Shown here in pieces: positions 8,335 through 17,053 of a DNA stretch of 64,000 nucleotides. The notes under the pieces are model-generated. The model saw nothing but the letters and a program-made list of their open reading frames with translations, did not search any database and was not told where the DNA came from. Position 1 is the first letter of the stretch, and every line of letters starts with the position of its first letter. Where the stretch lies: the NCBI GenBank assembly GCA_905233755.1, contig CAJODM010000011.1:1-64000 (forward strand), given 5' to 3'. The DNA is from an uncultured Ruminococcus sp. (GTDB lineage: Bacteria > Bacillota > Clostridia > Oscillospirales > Acutalibacteraceae). A program made the position numbers and the translations under genes.

Positions 8335-8862
8335 ATGAACTACTGTAACATCAAATTCTATGATATCGCCGACGGCGAGGGCGTACGCACCACGCTGTTC
8401 GTGTCCGGCTGTACCAACCGCTGCAAGGGCTGTTTCCAGCCCGAAACATGGGATTTTAAATATGGAGAGCCGTTTGACGCATCGGCAGAGCAGCAGATCC
8501 TCGACTCGCTCGCGCCCGACTATATCGACGGGCTGACGCTGCTCGGCGGCGAGCCGTTCGAGCCGCCCAACCAGGCGGCGCTCGTGCCGTTTCTCAGGCG
8601 GGTGCGCGAGCGCCATCCCGACAAGACCGTGTGGGCGTACACCGGATTCCTGCTGGAGGACCTGCTATCCGGCAGCGCCAAGCGCACCCTCTTCACCGAT
8701 GAGATGCTCTCGCTGATCGACGTCCTTGTGGACGGGCCGTATATCGAGGAGCGGCGCAATCTCATGCTCCAGTTCCGCGGCAGCGAGAACCAGCGCGTCA
8801 TCGACCTGCCCGCGACGCTGCAAAAGCGGCGTATCGTCATCTGGGACAAGCTTATCCGATAA
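8335..8862 (+). CDS. nrdG: Anaerobic ribonucleotide reductase activating enzyme
   Basis: Radical SAM enzyme that creates the glycyl radical on NrdD. The 4Fe-4S-binding CxxxCxxC motif is visible as SGCTNRCKGCFQ near residues 24-35, and LLGGEPFEPPN is the SAM-contacting GGE region. At 175 residues it has the usual size of the minimal activases. It begins six bases after nrdD, so the two are co-transcribed and probably translationally linked. The terminator at 8869 is shared with the converging gene. Confidence 0.96.
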   Translation: MNYCNIKFYDIADGEGVRTTLFVSGCTNRCKGCFQPETWDFKYGEPFDASAEQQILDSLAPDYIDGLTLLGGEPFEPPNQAALVPFLRRVRERHPDKTVWAYTGFLLEDLLSGSAKRTLFTDEMLSLIDVLVDGPYIEERRNLMLQFRGSENQRVIDLPATLQKRRIVIWDKLIR

Positions 8863-8868
8863 ATGGCG

Positions 8869-8902
8869 AACAGGGCTGTCGCAACAACGCGACAGCCCTG
8901 TT
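8869..8902. terminator. Bidirectional terminator between nrdG and the acyltransferase gene
   Basis: AACAGGGCTGTCGC and its complement (8869-8882, 8889-8902) form a 14-bp stem. It ends transcription of nrdDG and probably of the converging gene on the minus strand. Confidence 0.8.
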
Positions 8903-8919
8903 CGGATCTCTATCGTATT

Positions 8920-10002
8920 TTACCACACATGGAACACCGCGGCGGCGATGACCGCGATCAGGATGACCGCACCGTCGACGATGGCACATGTCCTGTCGCG
9001 CATGCGACAGATGAGGGCGTACAGCTTTCTTAGCGGCCACGAGAAGCACGGGATCGCCAGCACCAGCGCACACACCACCGACAGAGTCAGCACCGTCAGC
9101 TTCCACAGCGGATCGCCCAGCCCGTCGATCATCCCGAACACCCCCGCCGCCGTCAGCGCCAGCAGCAGCGGCGTATGCCAGAAGTACACCCCGATGGCGT
9201 TCTGACCCGCCTTTGTCCACAGCGGCAGCCGCCGGTTGGGAAAGAGCGCCACCGCCGCTATCACCATCACGCTCGAGATACCGTAGCACAGCAGCCGGTG
9301 ATAGACGGTGCACCCCTCGATCGGCACCGCCGCATAGGGGTTGCGGCCGGTGAACAGCATCCGCATCGGGTACAGCAGCTCGCGCAGCCGAAAGCACATC
9401 ACAAAGTAGATGACCGTGAACACAAGTCCGGCGATCTTCACATGGTTCTTGTGAGAGAACCGGCGCACCTCCATCGGCGTAAGGTAGTACCCCGCAAAGT
9501 AGAACGGCATGAACACGAAGTACCGCGACAGGTACAGCTCGTCGCGCAGCGGCGTCAGCCCCACGAGCAGCCCCAGCGTCAGCGCCGCTGTGATGACCGC
9601 ATAGCGGTTGAACCGTCCGACGGCGAGCGCGGTGAGCATATACATCGCCAGCACGAACAGGTACCATTCGATGGTCGCGCCGCCGAACAGCGTCAGCCCC
9701 ACCTGTTCGCCGGATGCGCGGCGCATCCCGAACACCAGCAGCTTGAGGGCGAACCCCGCGATCAGGTAGAACGAGAACCGGTGAAGGTCAAACCGATCGC
9801 CCGCCTTATACTGCTTTTGCAGCAGCCCCGAGAGGAAGATGAGCAGCGGTGCGACGAACGAGGACGCAAAGAGGAACCAGCTTCGAAACATATCGGAGCT
9901 GTCGGTATATCCGTCCGCAAAGCTGCTGATGACGACCAGCAGGATCGCGAACATCCGCACGTTATCGAATTTGTAGATACGCGGTTTCTGTATGCTGCCC
10001 AT
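8920..10002 (-). CDS. Acyltransferase 3 family integral membrane protein
   Basis: A 360-residue protein with about ten hydrophobic segments and the layout of acyltransferase 3 (OafA/YfiQ-like) enzymes, which move acetyl or other acyl groups onto sugars or cell-wall polymers from the membrane. The first helix carries YKFDNVRMFAILLVVISSF, the usual family entry motif (R-D-x-R-x-x-A), but the histidine often found at the end of this helix is not seen. The C-terminal part has the typical VYFWHTPLL helix. The acceptor is unknown. It is a single gene on the minus strand, between nrdDG and the hydrogenase operon. Confidence 0.75.
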   Translation of the reverse strand: MGSIQKPRIYKFDNVRMFAILLVVISSFADGYTDSSDMFRSWFLFASSFVAPLLIFLSGLLQKQYKAGDRFDLHRFSFYLIAGFALKLLVFGMRRASGEQVGLTLFGGATIEWYLFVLAMYMLTALAVGRFNRYAVITAALTLGLLVGLTPLRDELYLSRYFVFMPFYFAGYYLTPMEVRRFSHKNHVKIAGLVFTVIYFVMCFRLRELLYPMRMLFTGRNPYAAVPIEGCTVYHRLLCYGISSVMVIAAVALFPNRRLPLWTKAGQNAIGVYFWHTPLLLALTAAGVFGMIDGLGDPLWKLTVLTLSVVCALVLAIPCFSWPLRKLYALICRMRDRTCAIVDGAVILIAVIAAAVFHVW

Positions 10003-10070
10003 AGCGACCTCTTGTACCGTAATATGCCGATATTATACTACTTTCGACAAAAAAAGTCAATTTTTCGCCG

Positions 10071-10099
10071 TTGACACCGCGGCACCGGTATGCTACAAT
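10071..10099 (+). promoter_or_regulatory. Promoter of the hydrogenase-maturation operon
   Basis: A strong pair, TTGACA at 10071-10076 and TACAAT at 10094-10099, with a 17-base spacer. Transcription would start near 10106, leaving a leader of roughly 135 bases. Confidence 0.82.
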
Positions 10100-10103
10100 A
10101 TAT

Positions 10104-10219
10104 GTGACCCTGACCGAAAGGATGACGCACCCGTCACCCTGACTGAAAGGCGATGCCATACGTGCTCGGACAGCGCTGTGCTGTCATGTGACGCCGCACC
10201 GTCGGGGTGCGGTTTTTTT
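10104..10219 (+). promoter_or_regulatory. Attenuator-like leader with a duplicated segment and a terminator
   Basis: The leader carries two related segments of about 25 bases (from 10104 and from 10133), each with the core ACCCTGAC-GAAAGG. It ends in a complete intrinsic terminator (10194-10219) just before the first gene. CGCACCC at 10126-10132 is complementary to the 3' arm of the terminator, so an alternative fold is possible. The layout is that of a riboswitch or attenuator. I do not recognise the class. Confidence 0.5.
10194..10219 (+). terminator. Intrinsic terminator inside the hyd operon leader
   Basis: CCGCACC-GTCGG-GGTGCGG at 10194-10212 is followed by seven T. It lies between the promoter and the ribosome site of the first gene, so read-through must be allowed or regulated. 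Confidence 0.8.
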
Positions 10220-10239
10220 ACTTTTTTAGGAGGGAAGAG

Positions 10240-10488
10240 ATGGAGAACACCCGTGTCGCGGTGCTGTCTGTGATCGTCGAGGACGACAACGCCACCGCCG
10301 AGCTGAACACCCTGCTGTCCGACTTCTCGCGCTATGTGATCGGTCGCATGGGTGTGCCCTATCGCGAGCGCGGCGTGCGCATCATCAGCGTCGCCGTCGA
10401 TGCGCCCCAGGATCGGATCGCCGCTCTGTCCGGCAGGATCGGCTCGCTGTCGGGCGTCAGCGTCAAGACCGCCTATGCGAATGTTTAG
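10240..10488 (+). CDS. TM1266-type iron-only hydrogenase system regulator (ACT-like)
   Basis: A small 82-residue protein of the TM1266 family, which is found next to [FeFe]-hydrogenase maturation genes and is a putative regulator with an ACT/NikR-like beta-alpha-beta fold. The start at 10240 has AGGAGGG six bases upstream. Visible features are the hydrophobic first strand VAVLSVIVED, a middle GVRIISVAVDAP strand, and the closing SGVSVKTAYANV strand. hydG follows after 97 bases. The biochemical role is not established for the family; placement with hydG and hydF supports the assignment. Confidence 0.85.
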   Translation: MENTRVAVLSVIVEDDNATAELNTLLSDFSRYVIGRMGVPYRERGVRIISVAVDAPQDRIAALSGRIGSLSGVSVKTAYANV

Positions 10489-10585
10489 GTGTCACCGCAC
10501 CATACGCTTGCACGCCTTGCCTGAAGCTTATCCCGTCAACCAACCCGGAAATCGGCATCCATATTGAGTGTAAAGGAGAATCCCT

Positions 10586-12034
10586 ATGCCTGTCTATAAC
10601 CCGTCATCCCTGATCGCGGACGAATTTATCAACGACGCCGAGATCCGCGAGACGCTCGAGTACGCCGAGCGCAACAAGAACAACCTCTCCCTGATCAACG
10701 AGATCCTCGAGAAGGCGCGGCCCATCCCCACCGCCACCGGCTGCCGGTGTCAGGGGCTGACCCACCGCGAGGCGTCGGTGCTGCTCGCGTGTGACGACCC
10801 GGCGGTCGAGCAGCGGATATACGAGATCGCCGAGGAGATCAAGCTTGCGTTCTACGGCAACCGCATCGTGATCTTCGCCCCGCTGTACCTGTCGAACTAC
10901 TGCGTCAACGGGTGCGTCTACTGCCCCTATCATCTCAAGAACAAGACCATCCCGCGCAAGAAGCTGACTCAGGACGAGGTGCGCGCCGAGGTTATCGCCC
11001 TGCAGGACATGGGTCACAAGCGCCTCGCCATCGAGGCCGGCGAGCACCCGCAGATGAACCCCATCGAGTATATCCTCGAGTGCATCGACACCATCTACTC
11101 GATCAAGCACAAGAACGGCGCGATCCGCCGCGTCAACGTCAACATCGCCGCCACCACGGTCGAGGAGTATCGGATGCTGCGCGACGCGGGCATCGGCACC
11201 TACATCCTCTTCCAGGAGACCTACCATAAGGACAGCTACCTGCAGCTGCATCCCACCGGGCCCAAGCACGACTACAACTATCATACCGAGGCGATGGACC
11301 GCGCGATGCAGGGCGGGATCGACGACGTCGGGCTGGGGGTGCTGTTCGGGCTCGAGATGTACAAGTACGAGTTCGCGGGGCTCATCATGCACGCTGAGCA
11401 CCTCGAGGCGGTACACGGCGTCGGGCCTCATACCATCTCGGTCCCGCGCGTCAAGCGCGCCGACGATATCGACCCCGATGAGTTCGACGGCGGCATCTCG
11501 GACGAGACGTTTGAGAAGATCACCGCCTGTATCCGGCTGGCGGTGCCCTATACCGGCATCATTATCTCTACCCGCGAGTCCGAGGCGGTCCGCAGCAAGC
11601 TGCTGCGGCTGGGCGTGTCCCAGGTCTCGGGCGGCTCGCGCACCTCGGTCGGCGGCTATGCCGAGGAGGATCGCCCCCACGATACCGAGCAGTTCGACGT
11701 ATCCGACCAGCGCACCCTGGACGAGGTGGTGGCGTGGCTGATGGAGAACGGCCATATCCCGTCGTTCTGTACTGCCTGCTACCGCGAGGGACGCACCGGC
11801 GACCGGTTCATGTCGCTGTGCAAGAGCGGCCAGATCCTGAACTGCTGTCATCCCAACGCGCTGATGACCCTGACCGAGTACCTCGTCGATTATGCCAGCC
11901 CCCGCACCAAGGAGATCGGCTATCGCATGATCGAGGAGGAGCTGCAGCGCATCCCCAAGGACAAGGTGCGCGCGATCGCGGCACAGAACATCGAGGATAT
12001 CAAGCACTCGAACCGCCGCGACTTCAGGTTCTAG
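10586..12034 (+). CDS. hydG: [FeFe]-hydrogenase maturase HydG (tyrosine lyase)
   Basis: Radical SAM enzyme that splits tyrosine to p-cresol and a glycine-derived fragment, giving the CO and CN ligands of the hydrogenase H-cluster. The SAM cluster motif CVNGCVYC is near residue 107. The C-terminal auxiliary cluster is shown by CTACYREGRTGDRFM near residues 395-409 and the later NCC. Length (482 residues) matches HydG and excludes HydE and ThiH-type relatives by the C-terminal signature. It lies in an operon with the TM1266-like gene before it and hydF after it (15-base gap). HydE and the hydrogenase itself are outside the window. Confidence 0.96.
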   Translation: MPVYNPSSLIADEFINDAEIRETLEYAERNKNNLSLINEILEKARPIPTATGCRCQGLTHREASVLLACDDPAVEQRIYEIAEEIKLAFYGNRIVIFAPLYLSNYCVNGCVYCPYHLKNKTIPRKKLTQDEVRAEVIALQDMGHKRLAIEAGEHPQMNPIEYILECIDTIYSIKHKNGAIRRVNVNIAATTVEEYRMLRDAGIGTYILFQETYHKDSYLQLHPTGPKHDYNYHTEAMDRAMQGGIDDVGLGVLFGLEMYKYEFAGLIMHAEHLEAVHGVGPHTISVPRVKRADDIDPDEFDGGISDETFEKITACIRLAVPYTGIIISTRESEAVRSKLLRLGVSQVSGGSRTSVGGYAEEDRPHDTEQFDVSDQRTLDEVVAWLMENGHIPSFCTACYREGRTGDRFMSLCKSGQILNCCHPNALMTLTEYLVDYASPRTKEIGYRMIEEELQRIPKDKVRAIAAQNIEDIKHSNRRDFRF

Positions 12035-12049
12035 AAAGGGTAGAGAGCT

Positions 12050-13234
12050 ATGTCACTACACGCTGCCGTATCCGCCGAACGGCCGCATATCGCGTTCTTC
12101 GGACGGCGTAACGCCGGCAAGTCCAGCGTCGTGAACGCCGTCACCAACCAGCAGATGTCGCTCGTGTCCGACACGCTGGGCACCACCACCGATCCGGTGC
12201 GAAAGGCGATGGAGCTGCTGCCGCTGGGCCCTGTGATGATCATTGATACCCCCGGGTTCGACGACGAGGGCGCGCTCGGCGCGCTGCGCGTGGAGCGCAC
12301 CCGCGAGATCCTGCGCCGCACCGATATCGCGGTGCTGGTGGTCGACGCGACGCGGGGGATAGGCGAGACCGAGCGCGAGCTGATCGACGAGTTCCGCTCC
12401 CGCGGGCTGCGCTATGTTCTCGCGTTCAACAAGAGCGATCTGCTGTCGACTGTCCCTGTGACGGGCGACAACGAGGTCTATGTCAGCGCGCTGACCGGCG
12501 ACGGGATCGACGTGCTCAAATCGCGGATCGCGTCGTTCGTGGACACGCGATCTGATCGGCGCATCCTCGAGGGGCTCGTGAGTGCGGGCGATACCGTGGT
12601 GCTGGTGATCCCCATCGACGCCGCTGCGCCGAAGGGTCGGCTGATCCTGCCGCAGCAGATGACGCTGCGCGAGCTGCTCGATACCCGCTGTACGGCGGTA
12701 TGCTGTCAGCCCGGGGAGCTGCGCGATACGCTGCAGAACCTGCATCAGCCACCGGCACTGGTCGTCACCGACTCTCAGGCGTTCGCGTCGGTGTCCGCCG
12801 GTACCCCCGATGAGCTCCCGCTGACCTCGTTCTCGATCCTATTCGCCCGCTACAAGGGCGAGCTGCCCGCGCTGATGATGGGCGTCGACGCGCTACGCGC
12901 GCTCAGCGATGGCGATCGGGTGCTGATAGCCGAGGGCTGTACCCACCATCGCCAGTGCGGCGACATCGGCACCGAGAAGCTCCCGCGATGGATTCGCGAT
13001 TATACCGGCGTAAAGCCGGATTTCAGCTTCTCTTCCGGCAACAGCTTTCCCTCAGACCTTGGCGGCTATCGCATGGTGGTACACTGCGGCGGCTGTATGC
13101 TCAACGAGCGCGAGATGCAGTCCCGCGCTGCGATGTGTGCGGCGGCAGGGGTGCCGATGCTCAACTACGGCGTCGCTATCGCCGAGATGCACGGCGTGCT
13201 CGACCGCGCGCTGCGCGGTGTGCGCGTGCGATGA
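12050..13234 (+). CDS. hydF: [FeFe]-hydrogenase H-cluster maturation GTPase HydF
   Basis: Scaffold that carries the 2Fe precursor and delivers it to the hydrogenase. The N-terminal GTPase domain has the P-loop GRRNAGKSS near residue 19, DTPGFDDEG as switch II and NKSD as the base-specifying motif. The C-terminal domain has the Fe-S ligand pattern: CTHHRQC near residue 297 and HCGGC about 45 residues later. Length is 394 residues, standard for the family. It is the last gene of the operon and is followed by a terminator hairpin at 13250. Confidence 0.96.
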   Translation: MSLHAAVSAERPHIAFFGRRNAGKSSVVNAVTNQQMSLVSDTLGTTTDPVRKAMELLPLGPVMIIDTPGFDDEGALGALRVERTREILRRTDIAVLVVDATRGIGETERELIDEFRSRGLRYVLAFNKSDLLSTVPVTGDNEVYVSALTGDGIDVLKSRIASFVDTRSDRRILEGLVSAGDTVVLVIPIDAAAPKGRLILPQQMTLRELLDTRCTAVCCQPGELRDTLQNLHQPPALVVTDSQAFASVSAGTPDELPLTSFSILFARYKGELPALMMGVDALRALSDGDRVLIAEGCTHHRQCGDIGTEKLPRWIRDYTGVKPDFSFSSGNSFPSDLGGYRMVVHCGGCMLNEREMQSRAAMCAAAGVPMLNYGVAIAEMHGVLDRALRGVRVR

Positions 13235-13249
13235 GAGGATAGAAAAAAT

Positions 13250-13291
13250 AAGTGCTTTTGCTATTCGACAGAATAACAGAAGCACTTTTCT
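13250..13291. terminator. Bidirectional terminator between hydF and the ABC transporter
   Basis: AAGTGCTT and AAGCACTT (13250-13257, 13280-13287) form the base of a longer imperfect hairpin. T-runs lie on the 3' side on both strands, which suits the converging genes. Confidence 0.75.
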
Positions 13292-13310
13292 TTATGATAT
13301 GGGTTAACTG

Positions 13311-14066
13311 TTACAGCACCTTTTTCAGGAAATCCTGTGTGCGCTCGTTCTTCGGCGAGCCGAACAGCTCCTCGGGGGTGCCCTCTTCCATGATGATGCC
13401 GTCCGCCATGAACAGCACCCGATCCGCGACCTCGCGGGCGAATCCCATCTCGTGGGTCACGACGACCATCGTCATGCCCTCGCGCGCGAGCTCCTTCATG
13501 ACCTCCAGCACCTCGCCGACCATCTCGGGGTCGAGCGCCGAGGTTGGCTCGTCGAACAGCATGATATCGGGGTTCATCGCCAGCGCACGCGCGATCGCGA
13601 CGCGCTGCTGCTGTCCGCCGGACAGCTCCCCGGGATATGCCTCGGACTTCTCGCTGAGCCCGACGCGCTTGAGCAGCTCCAGCGCCTTCTTCTCGGCGTC
13701 CGCTTCGGACAGCTTCTTGAGCGTGACGGGCGCCATCATGATGTTCTTCTTGACGGTCATGTTGGGGAACAGGTTGAACTGCTGGAACACCATGCCGATG
13801 TTCTCGCGCACCTTGTTGATGTTGACCTTCTTGTCGGTGATATCATAGCCGTCGATGACGATCTTGCCCGAGGTGACCTCTTCGAGCCGGTTGAGGCACC
13901 GCAGAAAGGTGCTCTTGCCCGAGCCGGAGGGGCCGATCACGCACACGACCTCGCCCTCATAGACGGTGTGGCTGATACCGGTAAGCACCTCGTTCTTGTC
14001 GAAGTACTTGTGCAGGTCGGTGACGACGACCTTCTCGTTTCTCCTCATTGTATCGTTACTTGCCAT
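13311..14066 (-). CDS. glnQ: Polar amino acid ABC transporter, ATP-binding protein (GlnQ-like)
   Basis: ATPase of an amino acid importer of the glutamine/histidine/arginine type. It has Walker [10 protein letters not shown], the signature [15 protein letters not shown] and Walker [12 protein letters not shown], followed by the H-loop VTHEMGFA. I choose the ATG at 14066, which overlaps the last bases of the permease gene and follows GGAGAAGAAGGGA. Together with the permease and the binding protein it forms a three-gene transport operon on the minus strand. The true substrate cannot be read from sequence. Confidence 0.9.
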   Translation of the reverse strand: MASNDTMRRNEKVVVTDLHKYFDKNEVLTGISHTVYEGEVVCVIGPSGSGKSTFLRCLNRLEEVTSGKIVIDGYDITDKKVNINKVRENIGMVFQQFNLFPNMTVKKNIMMAPVTLKKLSEADAEKKALELLKRVGLSEKSEAYPGELSGGQQQRVAIARALAMNPDIMLFDEPTSALDPEMVGEVLEVMKELAREGMTMVVVTHEMGFAREVADRVLFMADGIIMEEGTPEELFGSPKNERTQDFLKKVL

Positions 14067-14751
14067 GGTGATGTCCCTTCTTCTCCTCATACTGCAGCTT
14101 CTTCTCGATACGGCTCGAGACGATCATCAGCACCGAGATGATGATGAGATAGAACAGCGCGACGAAGATATACGTCGCAAAGAACTCGTAGCTCTTGCCG
14201 ACATAGGTTTTTGCCTTGTTGACGAGCTCCGCCAGCCCGATAACCGAGAGGATAGAGGTATCCTTGATAGAGATGATGAACTGGTTCACCAGCGCGGGGA
14301 TCGAGATCTTCAGCGCCTGGGGCAGCACGACCTTGCGCATCGTCTGGCCCTTGGTCAGCCCGAGCGACCGCGCCGCCTCCGACTGACCCTTCGGGATCGC
14401 CATGATCCCTCCGCGGAAGATCTCAGCCAGATACGCGCCCGCGTTCAGCGACAGCGTGATAACGCCCGCCGTGAACGCATCGAGCCGGAACGACGGCGAC
14501 ATCAGCTGGATGAGCTGCGGGAACCCGAAGAACACGATGAACGCCTGTACCAGCATAGGGGTACCGCGGATCACCCAGATATAGACCTCGGCGATCGCCT
14601 TGAGCACGACGTTGCGCGACATCTTCATCAGACACATCACAAGCCCCACCACGATACCGATAGCGATAGCGAGCAGCGACACGCCGATGGTGAGCTTCAG
14701 CCCCTCCAACAGCAGCGGGGTCGCCTCGCTGAGCACTCTTCCAAAATTCAT
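14056..14751 (-). CDS. Polar amino acid ABC transporter, permease
   Basis: Membrane subunit of the His/Glu/Gln/Arg/opine permease family. It has about five helices and the EAA-loop region [24 protein letters not shown], shown here by [12 protein letters not shown] near residue 129, which contacts the ATPase. Start at 14751 with GATGAGG upstream. The stop overlaps the start of the ATPase gene, which suggests translational coupling. The binding-protein gene lies upstream, separated by a hairpin (14778-14807) that probably lowers expression of the membrane parts. Confidence 0.92.
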   Translation of the reverse strand: MNFGRVLSEATPLLLEGLKLTIGVSLLAIAIGIVVGLVMCLMKMSRNVVLKAIAEVYIWVIRGTPMLVQAFIVFFGFPQLIQLMSPSFRLDAFTAGVITLSLNAGAYLAEIFRGGIMAIPKGQSEAARSLGLTKGQTMRKVVLPQALKISIPALVNQFIISIKDTSILSVIGLAELVNKAKTYVGKSYEFFATYIFVALFYLIIISVLMIVSSRIEKKLQYEEKKGHHHGK

Positions 14752-14777
14752 AAATTCCTCATCTGCCTTTAACAAAG

Positions 14778-14807
14778 TTCAGCACGATAATCGCTTACCG
14801 TGCTGAA
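14778..14807 (-). terminator. Partial terminator between binding protein and permease genes
   Basis: TTCAGCACG and CGTGCTGAA (14778-14786, 14799-14807) form a hairpin in the gap, followed on the minus strand by CTTTGTT. Such hairpins are common behind binding-protein genes, which need higher expression than the permease. Confidence 0.65.
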
Positions 14808-14857
14808 TCCGAAGTTTTATCCGTTCTGTCCCGCGTCAGGGGACGGTGTCGGTGCTA

Positions 14858-15661
14858 TCAGTAGCCGTACTTCGCGAGGATCTTGTCGTACTCGCCGGAT
14901 GCCTTGATGTTGCTCAGACCGGTGTCAAATTTCTCGAGCAGCTCGGCGTTCTCGCCCTTCTTGACAGCAAAGCCGTAGCCCTTGACATTGGTGGGCTCGG
15001 TGATGACGGAGAGCTCGACGCCCTCGCTCTCGATCGCCCAGCCGATGACCGAGAAGTCCTCGATGCACGCATCGGCAGAACCGGTGACGACCGCCTGATA
15101 CATGGTATCGGAGCCCTCAAAGTAGCTGATCTCAAAGTCGTACTCATCCTTGATGCTCTCGCCGTACTCGCCGCCGACGGTAGAGGTCTTGCAGGCAACG
15201 GTCTTGCCCTTGAGATCCTCGAGCGAGGTGATATCGGAGCCGGGCTTGACCACGATGACAACCCCGTCCTCAAAGTACGCCTCGGAGAAGTCGAAGGTCT
15301 CTCTTCTCTCGTCGGTGATGGTCATACCGGCGATCATCGCGTCGGCCTGACCGGACTGGACAGCGCCCATCGACGCATCAAATCCCTCGTTGTGCATCTC
15401 ATAGGAAATACCCTGATCCGCGGCGACAGCAGCCATGATGTCCATGTCCACGCCGACATACGCACCGGACTCCTCGTCGAGATACTCGAACGGAGCGAAC
15501 GCGTTATCAGAGTAGATGATGTAGGTGGTACCGCTGGCGTCAGCCGCATCGGCAGCATCGTCGGCCGCTTCATCGGTCGTGACGCTGACAGAGCAGGCCG
15601 CCAGGGACGCCATCGCTGCGATCATGACGACCGCGAGGATCAGTGCTAATACTTTCTTCAT
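14858..15661 (-). CDS. Polar amino acid ABC transporter, substrate-binding lipoprotein
   Basis: Extracellular receptor of the importer, family 3 solute-binding protein. It begins with a lipoprotein signal peptide (MKKVLALILAVVMIAA) and the lipobox LAAC, so it is tethered to the membrane by a diacylglyceryl cysteine. An acidic linker follows, then the two-lobe binding fold with YIIYSDNAFAPFEYLD, GVDMDIMAAVA and DAMIAGMTIT. Start at 15661, with AAGGAGAA seven bases upstream; the longer frame to 15700 has no ribosome site. It is first in the operon and directly behind a strong promoter. Confidence 0.93.
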   Translation of the reverse strand: MKKVLALILAVVMIAAMASLAACSVSVTTDEAADDAADAADASGTTYIIYSDNAFAPFEYLDEESGAYVGVDMDIMAAVAADQGISYEMHNEGFDASMGAVQSGQADAMIAGMTITDERRETFDFSEAYFEDGVVIVVKPGSDITSLEDLKGKTVACKTSTVGGEYGESIKDEYDFEISYFEGSDTMYQAVVTGSADACIEDFSVIGWAIESEGVELSVITEPTNVKGYGFAVKKGENAELLEKFDTGLSNIKASGEYDKILAKYGY

Positions 15662-15708
15662 GTTAACATTCTCCTTACAGTAAATTTTGTCACACAACAC
15701 ACACGCAT

Positions 15709-15737
15709 ATTATACTGCACAGGACAGGGTTTGTCAA
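15709..15737 (-). promoter_or_regulatory. Promoter of the amino acid ABC transporter operon
   Basis: On the minus strand, TTGACA (15737-15732) and TATAAT (15714-15709) are consensus boxes with a 17-base spacer. Confidence 0.88.
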
Positions 15738-15820
15738 TTCTTTTCCGTCATCGGGAGGAATTCGGGTATTGTCATACGGATTTCTGATACAAAGGTCCAT
15801 CAGAATCGGTAGCAAGATAG

Positions 15821-15851
15821 AAAAACGGCTGCACCGCAGCGGGTGCAGCCG
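15821..15851 (-). terminator. Terminator of gap
   Basis: CGGCTGCACC-GCAGC-G-GGTGCAGCCG (15826-15851) followed on the minus strand by a T-run (15825-15821), just after the gap stop codon. Confidence 0.87.
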
Positions 15852-15878
15852 TATGATCTGTCGGGATGACTTGTCCGA

Positions 15879-16907
15879 TTACAGCTCGGCGAAGTACTTG
15901 ATGGTTCGGACCATCTGAGAGGTGTAGGAGTTCTCGTTGTCATACCACGAGACGACCTGGACCTCATACAGCCCGTCGGCGATCTTCGCAACCATGGTCT
16001 GGGTCGCGTCGAACAGCGAGCCGTAGCGCATACCGATGACGTCGGACGATACGATGGCGTCCTCGTTATAGCCAAAGCTATCCGAGGCGGCGGCCTTCAT
16101 CGCGGCGTTGATGCCGTCGACGGTGACGTTGTCGCCCTTGACAACAGCGGTGAGGATGGTGGTGGAACCGGTGACGACCGGAACACGCTGAGCCGAGCCG
16201 ATGAGCTTGCCGTTGAGCTCGGGGATGACCAGCCCGATCGCCTTGGCAGCGCCCGTCGAGTTGGGAACGATGTTGGCAGCGCCGGCGCGCGCACGGCGCA
16301 GATCGCCCTTTCTGTGCGGACCGTCGAGGATCATCTGATCGCCGGTATAGGCGTGAACGGTGCACATGATACCGGACTGGATCTCAGCATACTTGTTGAG
16401 GGTGTCCGCCATCGGCGCAAGACAGTTGGTGGTGCAGGATGCAGCCGAGATGATGGTGTCCTCGGCGGTGAGGGTGTCCTCGTTGACCGAGAAGACGACC
16501 GTCTTCAGGTCAGAGCCGGCAGGAGCCGAGATGACGACCTTCTTGGCACCGGCGTCGATGTGGGCCTGGCTCTTCGCCTTCGAGCAGTAGAAGCCGGTGC
16601 ACTCGAGCACGACGTCAACGCCCAGCTCGCCCCACGGCAGCTCGGCAGCGTTGGGCTTGGCATAGATGGTGATCTCCTTGCCGTCGACGATGATGGAGTT
16701 CTCGCCCGCCTCTACGGTATGCAGACCCTCGCCGATAGCGCCGCAGTAGCCCTTCTGCGCGGTGTCATACTTGAGGAGGTTCGCGAGCATCTTGGGGTCG
16801 GTAAGATCGTTGATCGCCACGACCTCATACCCCTCTGCGCCGAACATCTGGCGGAACGCCAGACGGCCGATACGACCGAATCCGTTGATTGCAACTTTTA
16901 CTGACAT
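15879..16907 (-). CDS. gap: Glyceraldehyde-3-phosphate dehydrogenase, type I
   Basis: Glycolytic enzyme that oxidises glyceraldehyde 3-phosphate to 1,3-bisphosphoglycerate with NAD. It has the NAD-binding start [16 protein letters not shown], the catalytic cysteine in [10 protein letters not shown] near residue 154, and the C-terminal [12 protein letters not shown]. Length is 342 residues, normal for the family. It is a single gene with its own promoter and terminator, flanked by unrelated operons. It sits behind AGGAGGAAATT. Confidence 0.97.
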   Translation of the reverse strand: MSVKVAINGFGRIGRLAFRQMFGAEGYEVVAINDLTDPKMLANLLKYDTAQKGYCGAIGEGLHTVEAGENSIIVDGKEITIYAKPNAAELPWGELGVDVVLECTGFYCSKAKSQAHIDAGAKKVVISAPAGSDLKTVVFSVNEDTLTAEDTIISAASCTTNCLAPMADTLNKYAEIQSGIMCTVHAYTGDQMILDGPHRKGDLRRARAGAANIVPNSTGAAKAIGLVIPELNGKLIGSAQRVPVVTGSTTILTAVVKGDNVTVDGINAAMKAAASDSFGYNEDAIVSSDVIGMRYGSLFDATQTMVAKIADGLYEVQVVSWYDNENSYTSQMVRTIKYFAEL

Positions 16908-16958
16908 AGAATTTCCTCCTAAAAAAGAATTTAATGTAAACGGTTATACATCATTCAT

Positions 16959-16987
16959 ATTCTACAACATTTCCCTGTCTAAATCAA
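16959..16987 (-). promoter_or_regulatory. Promoter of gap
   Basis: TTGATT (16987-16982) and TAGAAT (16964-16959) on the minus strand with a 17-base spacer, about 50 bases upstream of the gene. Confidence 0.75.
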
Positions 16988-17053
16988 GGAAAATTTGAAA
17001 ATACTGACAAATAATTTCCCTTATAATTCCTCCAGAGAAATATGGTTAGCCCT

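Noticed and set aside
10104-10200. Known riboswitch class in the hyd leader (fluoride, SAM, TPP, cobalamin, THF)
   Set aside because: GGCGATG-like bases suggested fluoride, but the rest of that consensus is missing; none of the other core motifs is found.
10604-12007. Long open frame on the minus strand across hydG
   Set aside because: Antisense shadow of a clear HydG gene.
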